Shown here piece after piece: positions 11,601-23,840 of a stretch of DNA of 64,000 nt (its first letter is position 1; each line of letters begins with the position of its first letter). The notes beneath the pieces were generated by a model. It was given only the letters and a program-made list of their open reading frames with translations, was not told the DNA's origin and did not search any database. Source of the DNA: Albula goreensis (lineage: Eukaryota; Chordata; Actinopteri; Albuliformes; Albulidae); assembly GCA_022829145.1 (NCBI GenBank), contig CM040743.1, positions 29,377,646-29,441,645 on the forward strand, read 5' to 3'. The translations under genes and the position numbers were made by a program.

Positions 11601-13359
11601 TGCAAGCATACAATTGTAAAGTAACTACCTTTTATTTTGTATTTTGATTACTGTTCGTACATTATCATTTGGACAAAACAATGCAAGGAACTGGGCTATA
11701 ATAAAACTGTGTGCTCCTCTCTATACATTTTTTTATCCTCTACACCCATTTACAAAAAATGTGATATTTCATGTTTCAATACACTGTATTCATCAAACAT
11801 ATGTGTTCTAAGTAAAATTTCCTCATTAAGTTCCATATTGATCCCCATATTTCATCCTACCCTCTTAGATGTATGTGCCCCATTTACCTCAATCGATTTA
11901 AAAACGTTCATGTTGCTTTACAATCATATAACAACCACTGTATTACTGACAGCATACTTGATCTTATGTTCTGTCATGTAGAGATAGTGTTTTGCATTTA
12001 TACCTGGAAAGCATGGACCAAAGCAAAAACTCTCTAGTTGTATGAACATGTTTTAAGTTTTACATAAGCTTTGAATAATCATAGTCCTATTTGTATTGCT
12101 GTCATTTACATTTCCAAGCATGGTTTGCAGAAATTCTAATTATAACAATTTAAATCTTGTACTTCATTTAGAATACCAGACTTACACTTATACCAGACAG
12201 ATACACTGAACACTGTTTTTCCATGTAAATTTTACAAGTAAACTTGTAAATGTATGTATGTGTTTGACATTTAGATCAGAGATCATGGTGAATTTATTGT
12301 CATTCAAATGTATCAACAGAAGCAAAAAAAATCTGAAAACAAGGAGTGTCCTCGAGCCCATTATTGAATAACATATTGCGTAACAAAATAAAATATTCAG
12401 AAAATATTCTCATTTTACTTAAGCAAGAATATTTATGTTAATATTGGCGCTTGTTAACGTTTTAACGCTAACTTAACGTTAAAACAAGCTAAATATACAT
12501 AGAAGAATATGTGTGAAAATTAGCAAGCAATATCATAACAAAAATTATGTCTGTGATAGTTTTCTCTATGTTTAACTCATACTGACCAATTTGAAATGTG
12601 TCGATTTTCAGCCTGTTAAACTGTATTTGTTGAACTGGTGATACATTGGAAAGGGATTATTTCCTACACTTTCACACATTCTTCACATTGGAATCACATT
12701 GCATGTGTGTATGTTCTTATATTGTCTGTGGTTTCATTATCCCAGCACTGAAGAACAACATGAAACCAGGAAAGGGCTGTTGATCCTTAAATTGACCTTG
12801 ATACCATCTCTCCCCATATTTGGATTGATTCTCATAAAAATAATGACTGAAACTAAAGTTGAGTCCATTTGCAGAACCTCAAGTCAAGGAAATGAGTCAG
12901 TGACAGACTAATTTTGATTCGTCTGCATTTACGCTATGTCCAATCACAATGTCTGATTGGCGATAGTAGTGTTATCTTTGAAATGGACAGCAATTTTTTT
13001 CCAGCTTAGGATTTCATCCAGTTTGGACTTGGACTGAAAATTGATACTTGTACAGCCTGACTAGTCAGTATTTCTCTTATATCTACTGTACATCTAATCT
13101 ACACATAATGCAAATGCATCTTTGTGAAGATTAAAGTAAATTCCATATTTTCTAGAGTACACACAGAAACTGAGACAACCTCATAAAATTTTAATGAAAT
13201 TCTTAAACACAATTATATGCACTTAATAGCTAACCAAACACTGAATGCAGATTACCACAAAATACCAAAATACAGATTCATTATGTGGAAGTACACTTTT
13301 TATTTTTTAAAATATTGGAGGAGTGTGGAACCATATCACATTTCATGGAACCATGTCCA
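11601..13359. other. Intergenic, nothing recognised except a small foldback
   Basis: AT-rich DNA without a recognisable gene. A foldback of about 41 bases lies at 12449-12489, with arms GCTTGTTAACGTT and AACGTTAAAACAAGC. Confidence 0.6.
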
Positions 13360-13730
13360 ATTCAATAGAATGAATTTTCTGTCAACATTGAATGCACTTA
13401 GGAGTTTATTGTGATGTGGCAAGTTATATTACTGTACAAACCTTTGATCTTGGGCTTTGTGTCCAAGGTTGCGGCGTCACGCCTAACAATTTTGGGTAAT
13501 GAACCCCCCACCAGACCACTATAGGAGAAAGGGAAATACAGAAGGGAAGAAGTAGACATGAAGGTGGAGATGGGGAGGGGGACAGATGCAGGAAGCAGCA
13601 TGCATGATGGGAGTAATGTATGTGGCAATTTAATACCTGTAGAGAATACCCAATTGGATGGATAGAGGTATTTGGATGAGGGGTTGTCTGAAAACACTTC
13701 AACCAAACTTTTGCTTTAACAAACTCCATT
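13360..13730 (-). repeat. Interspersed repeat family 1, copy A
   Basis: Read on the minus strand, this copy is alignable over its length to the plus-strand copy at 51850-52225, with fragments at 27172-27232 and 59572-59690. Shared landmarks in order: GAGTTTGTTAAA, AATTGCCAC, CTTCATGTCTACTTC, a pyrimidine run ending in AG before TGGTC(T/C)GGTGGG, CCCAAAATTGT, ATAACTTGCCACATCACAAT, then AATAAACTCC and GTGCATTCAAT. The open frames are not conserved, so it is probably non-coding. Class unknown. Confidence 0.8.
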
Positions 13731-13995
13731 TCATGTGACAACAAGTGCTGCCTAGTCTTTTTACACTGCAGACACCACATCAATCACATACTGCCTATGT
13801 CATCAGAGGATGACAAAGTCAGCATAATCAGTTTGTGTATCTACAGACACCTGATGAACCAGTACTGGCCAATAGGGATTGATGAGACTAACAAACTTAA
13901 CCAGTTCATCCCTTATCTTCTCCCAGCCCTGGTGAGGCTGAGCCAGTGTTTGCCTCCTTAGCGCTGTGAGAATCAAACCTGTCCTGCACTGTACC
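13731..13995 (-). mobile_element. SINE-like repeat family 2, copy 1
   Basis: Homologous to 24868-25175 and 31230-31595. The shared core, read on the plus strand, is TCATGTGA..ACAA, TTTACACTGCAG.CACCA, AATCACA, CTATGTC and GATGA.AAAGTCAGC. In the better copies the right end, read on the minus strand, looks tRNA-like. Here that end is degenerate (GTGAGAATCAAACC near 13967). It directly abuts repeat copy A. Confidence 0.6.
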
Positions 13996-14329
13996 CTGTC
14001 TCAACACACTACTGTATGATTGCTACCAAAAATGACAAATAGCTCTAGCAAAACACTTAAATGAACTGTATTTCTGTCACCATTTTTCAAAGTGCAGGTA
14101 TTGAACCTTGGTCTACAGGATATCATCAGAGAAAGGAAAACACATCTTGGGAAGAGAGTGATATTTGGGGCTATTGTTTATTCACCAGGACTACTTTGCT
14201 ACAAGGTATACATGTGGATAAAATATGAAAACCTGATTTTGTTTTTATTTTTCTTTTATGTGGACCATTTGCTTCGGAAAGAAAAAAAAAACAATTTGAG
14301 TGATTCACAGTCTGGTCTTGAATGTGGAA

Positions 14330-14880
14330 ACCCAGGCACAAATTAGGCAGGCAAATTCCTCACAGTAACCTTTTAGTTGCCACTTTTTTCTTGGGCCATT
14401 TTTCCTGGGAGTCTAGGGCGCAATCCCTACCATTTACAATAGGACGACAGAAGCACAGGTCATTTAACTGTAGTGGTAATACAGTTCATTTGAGTGTGTG
14501 TCTGTTAATAACACTAAAACAATTTTTGACAGCAAAATAGTCAATGAGAAAAATATTTTTGGCTTGATTCTGTGTTCTTTTTGGCAGCAAAATGGTGAGT
14601 GAAAAAAGGGCTTTTAAAAAAATGGCAGCTAACTTAGTTGTGATCTCTGGTAAGTTGGGATCCATAAATGTACCGTGAAGCAGATTAGCCCAGCCTGTTA
14701 CATAAAAGTCTCAAATGTCACCTTCCTCCTTTGAGGGATTTTCTTGCCCTTGATGATGTCTGGGAGACTGTGTTTGTGTTGCCCTTTGCAACATGATGAT
14801 AGAAACATAGGCCATTAATGTATTGTGGTGGATCTATTTGGCAGAGCATACCACTGTATGTATTCATTTTTTTAGTGGGG
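14330..14880 (+). repeat. Diverged tandem duplication, two units
   Basis: The block at about 14340-14560 is partly repeated at about 14690-14880. For example, GACGACAGAAGCACAGGTCATT against GATGATAGAAACATAGGCC-ATT, each followed by a GTAGTGGT / TTGTGGTGG motif, and a ...CTTGGG / CTTGCCC segment before it. A smaller pair, GACAGCAAAATAGT and GGCAGCAAAATGGT, sits at 14528 and 14584. No protein is recognised. Confidence 0.4.
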
Positions 14881-16662
14881 GTAGGGGGGGTGTACTGTTA
14901 TGGTTGGCAACCCTCTGAACTATGTTTTAAAATTTAATGGCAGGAATAGGGCTCTGTGAGACACAATATAGTTAAGCAATATTTTTGACATAGTGGCATT
15001 TGTAATACTTAGAATCATGGGAAACACAAGTATAATAACATTCCTCTTTTAATTAAACTTTTCCTTTGAGTATGTTATACTCTTTTGGATATGAGGAAAT
15101 GTTCTCTAGAACATGTTCTTTTCACTTAAAATTAGGTCATGCCTTTTTCAGTTTGTTCCATTGCTACTTCATTAGCATATGGCAGGTCCTTGAAAGTACA
15201 CTCCAACATTTTGTCAATTAAGCTCTTAAGAAGAACAGAGAAACCCACAGGTACTGTTTTCATTGTTGTCTATTCATTCTAGAAACATCTTCACAAAATT
15301 CACTAGATGAGATCTAGTGATGTTTTTGCAAGATATTGTTTTCAAGTGGTTTTTACTCTTGTCTGTAGCCCATAGACTTTGACCAGTCCACCCAGGTTTA
15401 GGAGTTTTATTGAGGTGGGGATTTTTGTACAGTCAGATAACGGATTTTATTGGTTTATTTTGCAGAATTGTTGAACATATTTAATTATTTTTTCACCATT
15501 ACTTATTTTTTTCGGGCTAAGGTGATGAATTAGCTGATGAGTGAGCTCTGAAACCCGGAATATTTGTGATGATCAACATTTGTGCAGTCCTCACGCACAA
15601 AGAGCCATAACTCTTGATGTTGAATTCACAACAGTTTTTAGGAAACTGCTGGTCAAAGTGTGCAGTAAACTGGTAATTTTGCAGCCTAGCTAACGTTAGA
15701 TTGATTAATGTAAGTCTCAAATGTTAGTTTGCTGACTAGATTTTAGCTTGTGCAGCCAAGCTTACAAGCCTAAAATCAATGGTTCGTTTTTTTACAAAAG
15801 GCAAAACTACTAGCTGCTATTTAAAAATCTGATACTTGACTAGAATGATAAAAGATGAGTTTTTCAAACTACCTTTTACTTCATCAGTCGTGGTCTCTCT
15901 GCTTTTTATCACATTCCAGACATCAGTCTTGTATGAATGCTTGTCCTTGGAGATGGCAGTCCTTGAAGAAGGAAGATGATGGTTTGCTTTTTCCTGACCC
16001 ACTGTTTAGTGCAAGGAGTACAAAAAGTATTTTATTGCAAGGAGTACAAAACAATTAATCTCCAGCCTCTTCAAATGGAGGTGCTGCTCACGCAATAGCA
16101 GAACAAGAACTGAGGAAAGCTATGTTTCAAGTTTCAAACACAAGTAAAACTTACACGTTAAAACTAGTTACATAACTTTTACCATAAAATATACTGTAAA
16201 TATATAATATCTGTCTTTAACCACTCAATGATATGGTATATCATAGCATTATATTCTATCTATCCACCGCACACAAGGTGCATAAAGATGCACTTAGGCA
16301 GTCTTGTTTCGTCTATAAGCTTATAATTTAAAAAAATAGGGTAATTACCTAATTATGAACACTAAGTCCAAATTTGACAGCTCTTTTTCAGCACAGTAGA
16401 GGCACACAGTGCAGGTTGTTTCTTGTAATGATAATGATCTGTTGATTGTAGACAGAGGGTTTCATTCATCAAATTGATTTGATCGCAAATTGTACTTATG
16501 CACGTTTCAACAAACATTTCAGTATTCATTAGTTTTTCTCTTATTTGATTTTGTTCTTTGGTACGATCAAAATACTTGAGTGTTTGGAAGCACAAAGTAA
16601 AGGCATTTAAGCTGAAGAGGTTTATAATTAGAAAGCTTTATTATTTATGCAAAGTCAGTAAG
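14881..16662. other. Intergenic, nothing recognised
   Basis: AT-rich sequence with only short chance open frames. No repeat family was identified by eye. Confidence 0.6.
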
Positions 16663-17237
16663 TGTCAGAACTCAGGGCAAGGACTCCAACGCAGACAAAG
16701 AAAATAATAATAAACCAAAGTTTATGAGGGCAGCCAAAAATGCAATCCAGTAGTGGCGTCAGAAGCCATATGAGGGTCAAAACCAAATAGACACGGTAGC
16801 AGTACAAAATCACAGTCCAAAAGGCAAAGTCACAAAACAGGCAGGCAAGGATCAAAAAACCAGAAAGACACAGCAAGCAGATCAAAAACCAAAATCTCAA
16901 AAACAGGGAACAGGCAGAGGTCACAACAGGTAATCAGAACTGGGAAAAAGGCTCATGGCATGCACAGAGGGGAAATCTGAGACAAACTCACATTAAATAC
17001 AAGACACAGCAGGGTATAAATACACGGACTAACGAGCAAACAAGACACAGAGGAACAACGGGGCAGGTGAAACAAATCGGTAATCAGGTAACGAGTGGAG
17101 AAACACAGGGTGGGGCAAACACGCGGGTAATGAAAACAAAAGCACATGGATGGGGAACGGAAAAGAAAGATAAACACAAGAAGACACCCAAACAAAACGG
17201 AAACATAAAAACACATGATCAGACAGCATTACTGACA
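16663..17237 (-). mobile_element. Solo LTR of a Ty3/gypsy-type element
   Basis: A 575-bp unit that, on the minus strand, runs TGTCAGTAATGCTGTC...GAGTTCTGACA (TG...CA). It aligns with the LTR at 38963-39496: CCATGTG.TTTTGTTTTCATT, CCACCC, TGTTTCACCTGCCC, GT.TATTTATACCCTG (TATA region), TTTATTATT and GGAGTCC..G near the end. No internal coding sequence flanks it on either side, which is the solo-LTR state left by LTR-LTR recombination. The flanks GTAAG and ACAAG are only a partial target duplication. Confidence 0.75.
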
Positions 17238-18394
17238 ACAAGTAGTTACAGACCTTACATTAGCAATTAAAATGTATCAATGCAGCTACATGCATTAATG
17301 GGCTATCGTTTTGAGCTTATGAATTATTATTATGAAATTTGGGTTTACTGATCATTGTAAGGCCAATAACTGCATGCAGAGAGTGGGTTGTCACAGAGGA
17401 TTTCTTACAAACCATTCATCAGAACTATATAATAGACTAAGTTTAAAAATTGTTTGTTTCTGTTGAGAACTCTGGCATGGCTGTTGAAACCTTCCTTTTT
17501 TATGTCTCTATCTCTCTATGTTTGAACATGATCCTGAAGTCAACACGTCTGTTGTTGGATTGCTTGAGCATTTTTTTATGCTAATCAACATGAATATTCA
17601 TGAACACCCCATTGACAAACAATTGGCATTCGTCATCCGACACACCAAGGATATGCACAAATGTGTGGCTTTATTAGTGTTTAATGAATTCCAAATTGTT
17701 TTTCTGCAGGAACCTTTTCAAGAATGAAAGTAAGAAGAATTTAAGCAGCCTTGAGCTCAATTTGATCGGCTAGAACCTCTACTTATTTTTTCACTAAGTG
17801 GAACCACAGTGTAACTGGCTCTTTCAGCTATGCTATAGTGCAAGTAATGGTGTATCAGGACTCTCTTTCACCCCACAGAACCTTTCAACATGGATTACGC
17901 CTTGCTATACAGAGAGGTGATAGTTAGAATGTTGTTCACTCAGTTGAATTTTTTCCAACAAAAAGATTGTTGTAACAATTGTAACTTTTTACAAATGTTA
18001 TCTGACTTTGTGGTACTTTCAAAGAGTGTGCAAAATTCATTGCCTTTTGCCGTTTTGTAAAGACACTGTCTTTGGGGGTAGTGGTACTTTTACTCTTTCC
18101 TTAAACCTATTGTTACAACAGCAATAATCTTTGCTTATGTCTCCCAGGAACTGTTGCTTGTAGGCATGTCTGCATAAGTACTCGCCAATGTGTTTTCATT
18201 TCATATGCTGTACTAAATGCATTTGATTTTATGCTATTGACTAATCAACTAATTTTATGCTGATTGTACGTATCTTGGATGGAATCACTGTATATATCTA
18301 CTTCGCAAAATTTTGTATCTGCACCATTGGATCCTTAGTTGATTAAATTGGATGGTATTGCCATTCTGTAACTGGACTGGAAATCATACATTCC
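17238..18394. other. Intergenic, nothing recognised
   Basis: AT-rich sequence, short open frames only, no recognisable family. Confidence 0.55.
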
Positions 18395-18450
18395 AGTTAT
18401 TCAGCTGACGCTTTTTATCCAGAGTGACTTACAGTTGATTTGGCTAACCA
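18395..18450 (-). repeat. L2/SINE 3' tail fragment
   Basis: TTCAGCTGACGCTTTTTATC followed by CAGAGTGACTTACAG is the reverse complement of the CTCTGGATAAGAGC(G)TCTGCTAAAT-type tail shared by fish L2 LINEs and their SINEs (compare 28520-28560 and 57190-57235). Confidence 0.6.
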
Positions 18451-18889
18451 AGGGCCAATCCCTGGGCCCTGGAGCTGACCCTGGCTTGATTTGTTGCAGG
18501 TTTATGCTGTCTTGCAGGCTCATGAAACACTCAGAGAGGACCACTAGCTGGTTCAGGGGCTGCAGTTGGATAGTGGTTGCAAATAGCCATTCAGTGCTAT
18601 TTCAGGCTTGGTGTCAGGCAGTTTGATGAACAGCTGGTCCCTAGATAGTAAGGGTAGATACAATGTATTGGTGGTACCTTGGTAATTTGTCTCTCCAAAC
18701 GCCTCACTATTTGTTTTCGGTGAGTTTGAATATGTATGCCAAACATTAATCATGTAATCATGTACACTATTAAAACTAGAATTGTAAAAAGCTTTAGGTT
18801 ATTTTCCAAAGCTGTGTATACTCTTTCTTGTATAATCATTTATCTTTCTTACTCACAGCTCTTCTGGCCACCGGTTGTTAATATTGCAG

Positions 18890-19762
18890 AATTGCCTACA
18901 GCTACAGAAGGGAGGTGTCACCTGTGGCTGCTATTTGTATCTGATGTGTCAAAAACCATCCAGGGTTGCATTGAGTACAAGCCTGTCTTGAGGGAGGACT
19001 AAAAGAAAACCTGAGCAGGTGTACAGGATTGGTGGAATCTCCCCCACTGCTGCAGATCCATAGATGGAAAGCATGTGGTGATCCAGGCACCACCCAGTTC
19101 TGGATCACTGTATCACAACTTCAAGGGTACACTCTCTATTGTGCTCTTTGCAGTTGTGGAACACTTCCAACCCTTTCCGAGTTGCAGATGTTGGTGCCTA
19201 GAGCAGGGCTATCGATGGTGGAACACTGGCCAACTCCACCTTTGACCAGGTGCACAGTGATGGCTCCATCAACCTCCCTGATAACACCTCACTCTCAGGA
19301 GCAGAGCACCTGGGACCCCAGCCAAATTGAGATGAAGTGTTTCCCTTACAGCGTAATCCATTTACAGCATAAGCTATTCCCTGGATCAAACCTCCCTGTA
19401 TCAAACCTCTCCCAGAGGAACAGAATCTACAGCTATCAGATGTCCTTGACAAGGGTGGCTGTAGAAAACACCTTTGGAACCTGACTGTGCACTGGCGAAT
19501 GTACGGTGTGTCATCTTAACCTGCATCGGTAATGTGGAGGCATGTTTGAAGGCAACTGGTGTGCTACACAACTTCATCAGTGGGGTTACCAGGGGTCTGG
19601 AAGCTGCTGGAATGCCAGAGTTAAATTATGCAGCTGCAGGACTTGTTGATACTCCCAGTGGGGAGTGATACTGCTGCGAGAGGGGCCATCCGTGTGAGGG
19701 AGACCTTTGCCTCACACTTCCGTGCTGAGGGTGCAGCGTACTGGCAGGAACAGATGGTGTAG
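18890..19762 (+). pseudogene. PIF/Harbinger (HARBI1-like) transposase fossil, copy 1
   Basis: Remnant of the DDE nuclease of a PIF/Harbinger DNA transposon. Across frames one can follow the family's order: a VSKTIQ-like helix-turn-helix end and a LREDY-like segment (about 18940-19005); WNLPHC then [17 protein letters not shown] (19033 on, carrying the first catalytic Asp); [73 protein letters not shown] (about 19530-19580); and a C-terminal VRETF.SHFRAEGA..WQ ending at a stop near 19760. Several frameshifts and stops break it, so it cannot be functional. Terminal inverted repeats were not located. Confidence 0.85.
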
Positions 19763-21090
19763 TGAAGAAGAAACCAATGGCCACCCACTAGGACAAGCTC
19801 AACAGAAGCACAAGCCCACAGCTTGTCCCAACTACTTAATATAAAATTATGATCCACTACATTCTTAAATATTTTTGCACAAGCATAATGTCATTTATAA
19901 TTACTGACACAAGCCCTTACTTTTCCACTTATTGAGGCAATTTCTTTTGCCCGTGTGTAAAGTTGCCATAGAAAATGGAAGTTAAAGAAAATATTGATGT
20001 TCACATTGAATATAACCGTATCTATCATTGTAGGCGTATACCTGCCATCAGATTTCTTCATAATGTTTGACAATGCTGTAAAACAGTGACTGACATCACA
20101 GTTGACGTCACTTCATAAATGTAGAACTATACAATGCTATTACATCATTGTAACATTAAAGTACTTGTACAGTATGTTTTAATGTATTTACACAGCAAGA
20201 TGGTGAGTACTCATGCTGAAACTATAAACCGTTCGAACCTGCAAAATGTACATTTTCATTTCTACATCTTGCTGATACAGCTGTCATTACATGAAACATG
20301 AAAAACTGAACAGTTATAACAGGTGAACACAACAGTCTGCTTAAACATATTTTTAAAAGATAGAACCACTCTTAAACCTCATACTTAGGAGGCAGAATGC
20401 AGCTGACAAAACTGCAATGGAGACCAGCTTACCAACACTGCTCACACCCTACTCTCCAGCCAAGCTACAATAATTGTCATTGTTTAAATTCTGCCCAAGC
20501 ATAACTAGATGATTTTTTTAATTTATTTTTAGCTTTCCTGGCCAGTCTGACACCAAACTAAGCTACAGTAAACCTCTGCTGTGTCCACAATGGAGTTGTG
20601 TTGCTCCTGTTCAGGATACTAAGTCTGACATAGGAGAGAGGTGGTTGTGTGTTCAGTGTTTATGAAAGGTGGACATCTAGGGTTGCTCCATCTTTCAACA
20701 CAGCTTGTGACATAGAACATATGATGGATTTTTGTTGGAAGTGGAAATGCCTTCCTTGATGTTGAACACTTTGGGATGATGAGTGGATTGATCTCATTTC
20801 TATGCATTTTGGACTGAGTTAATTATCCTCCTCTTCATGTAGACCATCCTCGTCAATGAGTGGAATTGATTTCTTCAAGGGGCTGTTCTCCCCATTTTTG
20901 GAGACAAGATTACATCACAAGGGTGTGTTACTTATAAGTATACGGCATTAACAAAACAAATATACGGTATTACGGCATTAACAAAAGTTTATAAATTAAG
21001 ACTGATTTTCTTATGACAGAAAATGAAGTTTAAAGTCAATAAACCAACCCCTTATTAATGTATTATTTTGCATGTAATTTTTCATAAAAA
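19763..21090. other. Intergenic, nothing recognised
   Basis: Sequence between the two Harbinger fossils. A local duplication of ACGGCATTAACAAAA occurs near 20942-20990. No gene is recognised. It may include decayed termini of the flanking transposons. Confidence 0.5.
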
Positions 21091-21960
21091 GGGCCTCGTT
21101 TATGAACCATGCATACACACAGAAAACGTTTCAAAACTTGTGTGCGGTGATTTTCATGCACAATTTGGGATTTATAAAGCTTCTGCTTGATGTGAGTATG
21201 TGTTTGTACTGATAGGAAACGTTTGACCCATGTGTACGCACATTAAGGGCACATATTTGCTCTAAATAGCACACTCTAGAGCCCAAAAGAAATTTGCAAT
21301 ATAGTTTCCTTATTCCTCATGATTAATTAGGATTGCATTATCATTTATAATCAATGTTGCTTTTGGCAATAATTAAGTGATAATGAACAGATATGAACAA
21401 TCAGTGCATTATCAATCAATTTATTTTGTCCATATAAATAGACCTAAAGTGTGTGACGATAGCAAGACAGCATGACAATGGCTGCCTTGACACTGCGAAA
21501 GGAATAGTATGGTGTGACAGGGAGGTGTCTTCAGGGACCGTCCCAGCTTTTTTTCCCATGATGATGACTGGATCATGAAACGGTTTCCATTAACATGAGA
21601 TATACTCTTGGAACACTGTACTGAATTGAGACTGGTACTGCAGTGCCCCACATGTAGCAACCATCTAATACCTGTCTAATACCTGATAGAAATCCTGTCA
21701 ATTCCGGGGTTCTTAGCCATAGGGATTTTCCAGCAGGAAATAGCGGACCAGTCTGGTGTATCACAGAACTCATTCATCTCAGTCATGTTGTATCAGGAAT
21801 ATTGGATGGCATCATTCGTCTGAGCTTCAGGTACATCAGATTCCATGGCAAACATCAAAAAGCAATTTGCAGCAACGACCAGTTATCCCTATGTAGTCGG
21901 TGCAAATAACTGCACTCATATTGCAATATAAGGGCACCGTCAGTGAATGAATATTTGTAA
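21091..21960 (+). mobile_element. PIF/Harbinger element, 5' part (copy 2)
   Basis: Starts with GGGCCTCGTTTATGAA, preceded by TAAAAA. This matches the GGGCCT(C)..TTTATAAA-type end and the ...TGTGTACGCACA-rich 5' leader seen in fish Harbinger elements. It is followed by the transposase N-terminal half from 21478. The right half and terminal repeat were not found, so the element is truncated on the right. Confidence 0.6.
21478..21960 (+). pseudogene. HARBI1-like transposase N-terminal half, fossil
   Basis: Frames on the plus strand follow the HARBI1-family order: a MAALTLRKE start at 21478, FRDRPS-like and HDDDWIMKRFPLT segments (about 21530-21590), LVLQCPT, LAIGIFQQEIADQSGVSQ (about 21710-21760, the helix-turn-helix region), YIRFPW (about 21830), KKQFAATTSYPYVVGA, and a degenerate IDCTHIAI motif (about 21900-21930) read as NNCTHIAI with Asp lost, then stops. 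The first catalytic Asp is mutated and the second half is gone. It differs in sequence from the fossil at 18.9-19.8 kb and represents another lineage. Confidence 0.8.
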
Positions 21961-23439
21961 GTAACTTGTAAGAATTTCCTTTCTAAAAATTAGCAACTGA
22001 TACAACGCACAAATGACACAGACAAATGTGGTTGGCGATGGCAAGGGTCATGTCATGATTCGTCCATATTGATGAACGGTAATGTTGGAAATCATCTCAG
22101 CCACTCATCAAGGGAGCTCAGTGGTGGCACTCCCATACCGCTGCCCATTGCTCCTACATTTGAATGTTGGGCAAGTGTACACCTCGATGTCGGACCATTT
22201 TTTCATTATTTCAATCTGCGTGCAGCTCTCTATACTCATGAAATTGACAGCTGCGGTAACCTTTTAGGTTTTCTTGTTACCCCGGTGCTGTTGCCGCCTG
22301 AAATTATGTCCTGTCTAATCTCTATTTAGGAGACAAAAACTCCTACGTACAGCTAATCATTTGCCAACAAGAAAACAAGGTTGCTAATCATGAGTGAAAG
22401 TGCTCCAAAATTAGCTTGCCAACTACCAAAGGTTAGCTAACTAAAGGAGTTTGTAATTTAGCATATTAGCCCAATAGTAATTGAAAAATATCTATATAGC
22501 TAATGGCAAATCAGGTTGCTAACCTTGATTTAAAATGTGGTAATACTATCTTACAGGCAGCAAAAGTTAGGTATATAAACACTACTTACATTTAGCAATT
22601 CAGCTATTTTTAATGCCTGCCCAATTCACCTATTAAGAGGACCTTTTTAAGAAGACCAATAAGATTAAAGGGGCAAAATTTTACAAAGCGAGGGACCTGG
22701 ATATGTCATTGACAGAGCTGTGGTTCAATCCACTTTAAATAATGGCATGACTGATTTTAGGGAACTATGATTGGGCCAAATTGTTGCCTTCACTCACATG
22801 ACTTTTCACATTTAAAAATTCCACTAAACTGAAAAAAGGAGCCTCAGGTCTTGACATAACAGACAGCTACCTGTTAGACACAAAATAATGACCCCTCTTC
22901 CTCTCACATGCTTATATTTGTTGAATTAATTTTTTTATTCAATTTAGAGAAGGCAGTGCCTCCCTTGCCTGCCTGAAGGAGCCCCCTGTGTGTAGACCGT
23001 AGCCTAAGCCAATACAACACCAGGAACAATGTCAGAAACAGAGTAGCTAATTAGCTCATTCTTGCATCTGCTCCAGACAGAAGGGAAAACATAAAAGAGA
23101 AAGTGGCAGGTGATGTACTTATTTAAATCCTTCCCAGATTCACCCCCCCCAAACCACAGCTCACCCATCTCCATGGAAACGTTTAAACGTTCTAGCCATC
23201 CCATACCCTGGAAACCATACATGACAACACAATGATAAATATAAGCATATAAGCCCTTTTTAAGAACAACAGCACTGCACTGCACCCACAGAACAAAGCA
23301 TTCAATTACTGTGCAGGTGAACTGGCAGAACTAACCAAACTAATGCAAAACAACAAAATCACACAGTTCATTATTTCCTCCCATGAAAGTTTCGCCTCTA
23401 TATACGATTCTGCTAATACAGTAGAGGAATAACATCAAA
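21961..23439. other. Intergenic, nothing recognised
   Basis: May begin with the decayed remainder of the Harbinger element. Otherwise AT-rich with short chance frames, including a plus-strand open frame at 22069-22329 with no known motif. Confidence 0.5.
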
Positions 23440-23840
23440 CTCAATAGTGAGCTGCTCTTCCATGGGATTCATTAAAAACCAATACCGGTTTGTTAACTAT
23501 TCCAGAGAGCTCAAGATACTCAGCAGTCAAAACAGAAATGAAAGTTTGTTCCATACGATGGTCCACAGCAAGTAAGAAATGAGTCTGAAGTTAGAATATC
23601 TCCACAGAGCATACATGGAGAAAGTTAAGCAATGTATGTGTCTGTGTGGCACTGACAAATCAACAGCATTTGATCATTGGCAGGAAATATTACAGTGCTA
23701 TTAAATCATAAATTCCTACGCAAACGTAGTGTGTCACCTTAATGACATCAAGTGGCAGAAAAGAAAACAAAAAGCAGGTAATGGCGTTTGGTATGCAACA
23801 ATCAGTAAACAACATTGTAATAACAAGTGACTAATCAAAA
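23440..23840 (+). mobile_element. Old Tc1/mariner-like element, copy 1 (MITE-free)
   Basis: Homologous to 34340-34880 over several hundred bases: ATTCATTAA.AAACCAA, CAGCAAGT.AGAAAT.AGTCTG, GCATACATGGAGAA..TTAAGC, AGGAAA.ATTACAGT, TAAATCATA.ATTCCT, GTATCACCTT-type and AGCAGG.TAATGGC segments in the same order. It retains the uninterrupted site AAGCAATGTATGTG where the other copy carries a MITE. Assignment to Tc1/mariner rests on the other copy's N-terminal motif. Confidence 0.65.

Noticed and set aside
11042..11647. Long overlapping open frames of 176-201 codons on both strands
   Set aside because: They are His/Thr- or Val/Cys-rich translations of a CA-rich tandem array, present in several frames at once.
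13398..13783. 102- and 119-codon frames over repeat copy A
   Set aside because: The reading frame is not kept in copy B, and differences between the copies do not favour silent changes, so coding is unlikely.
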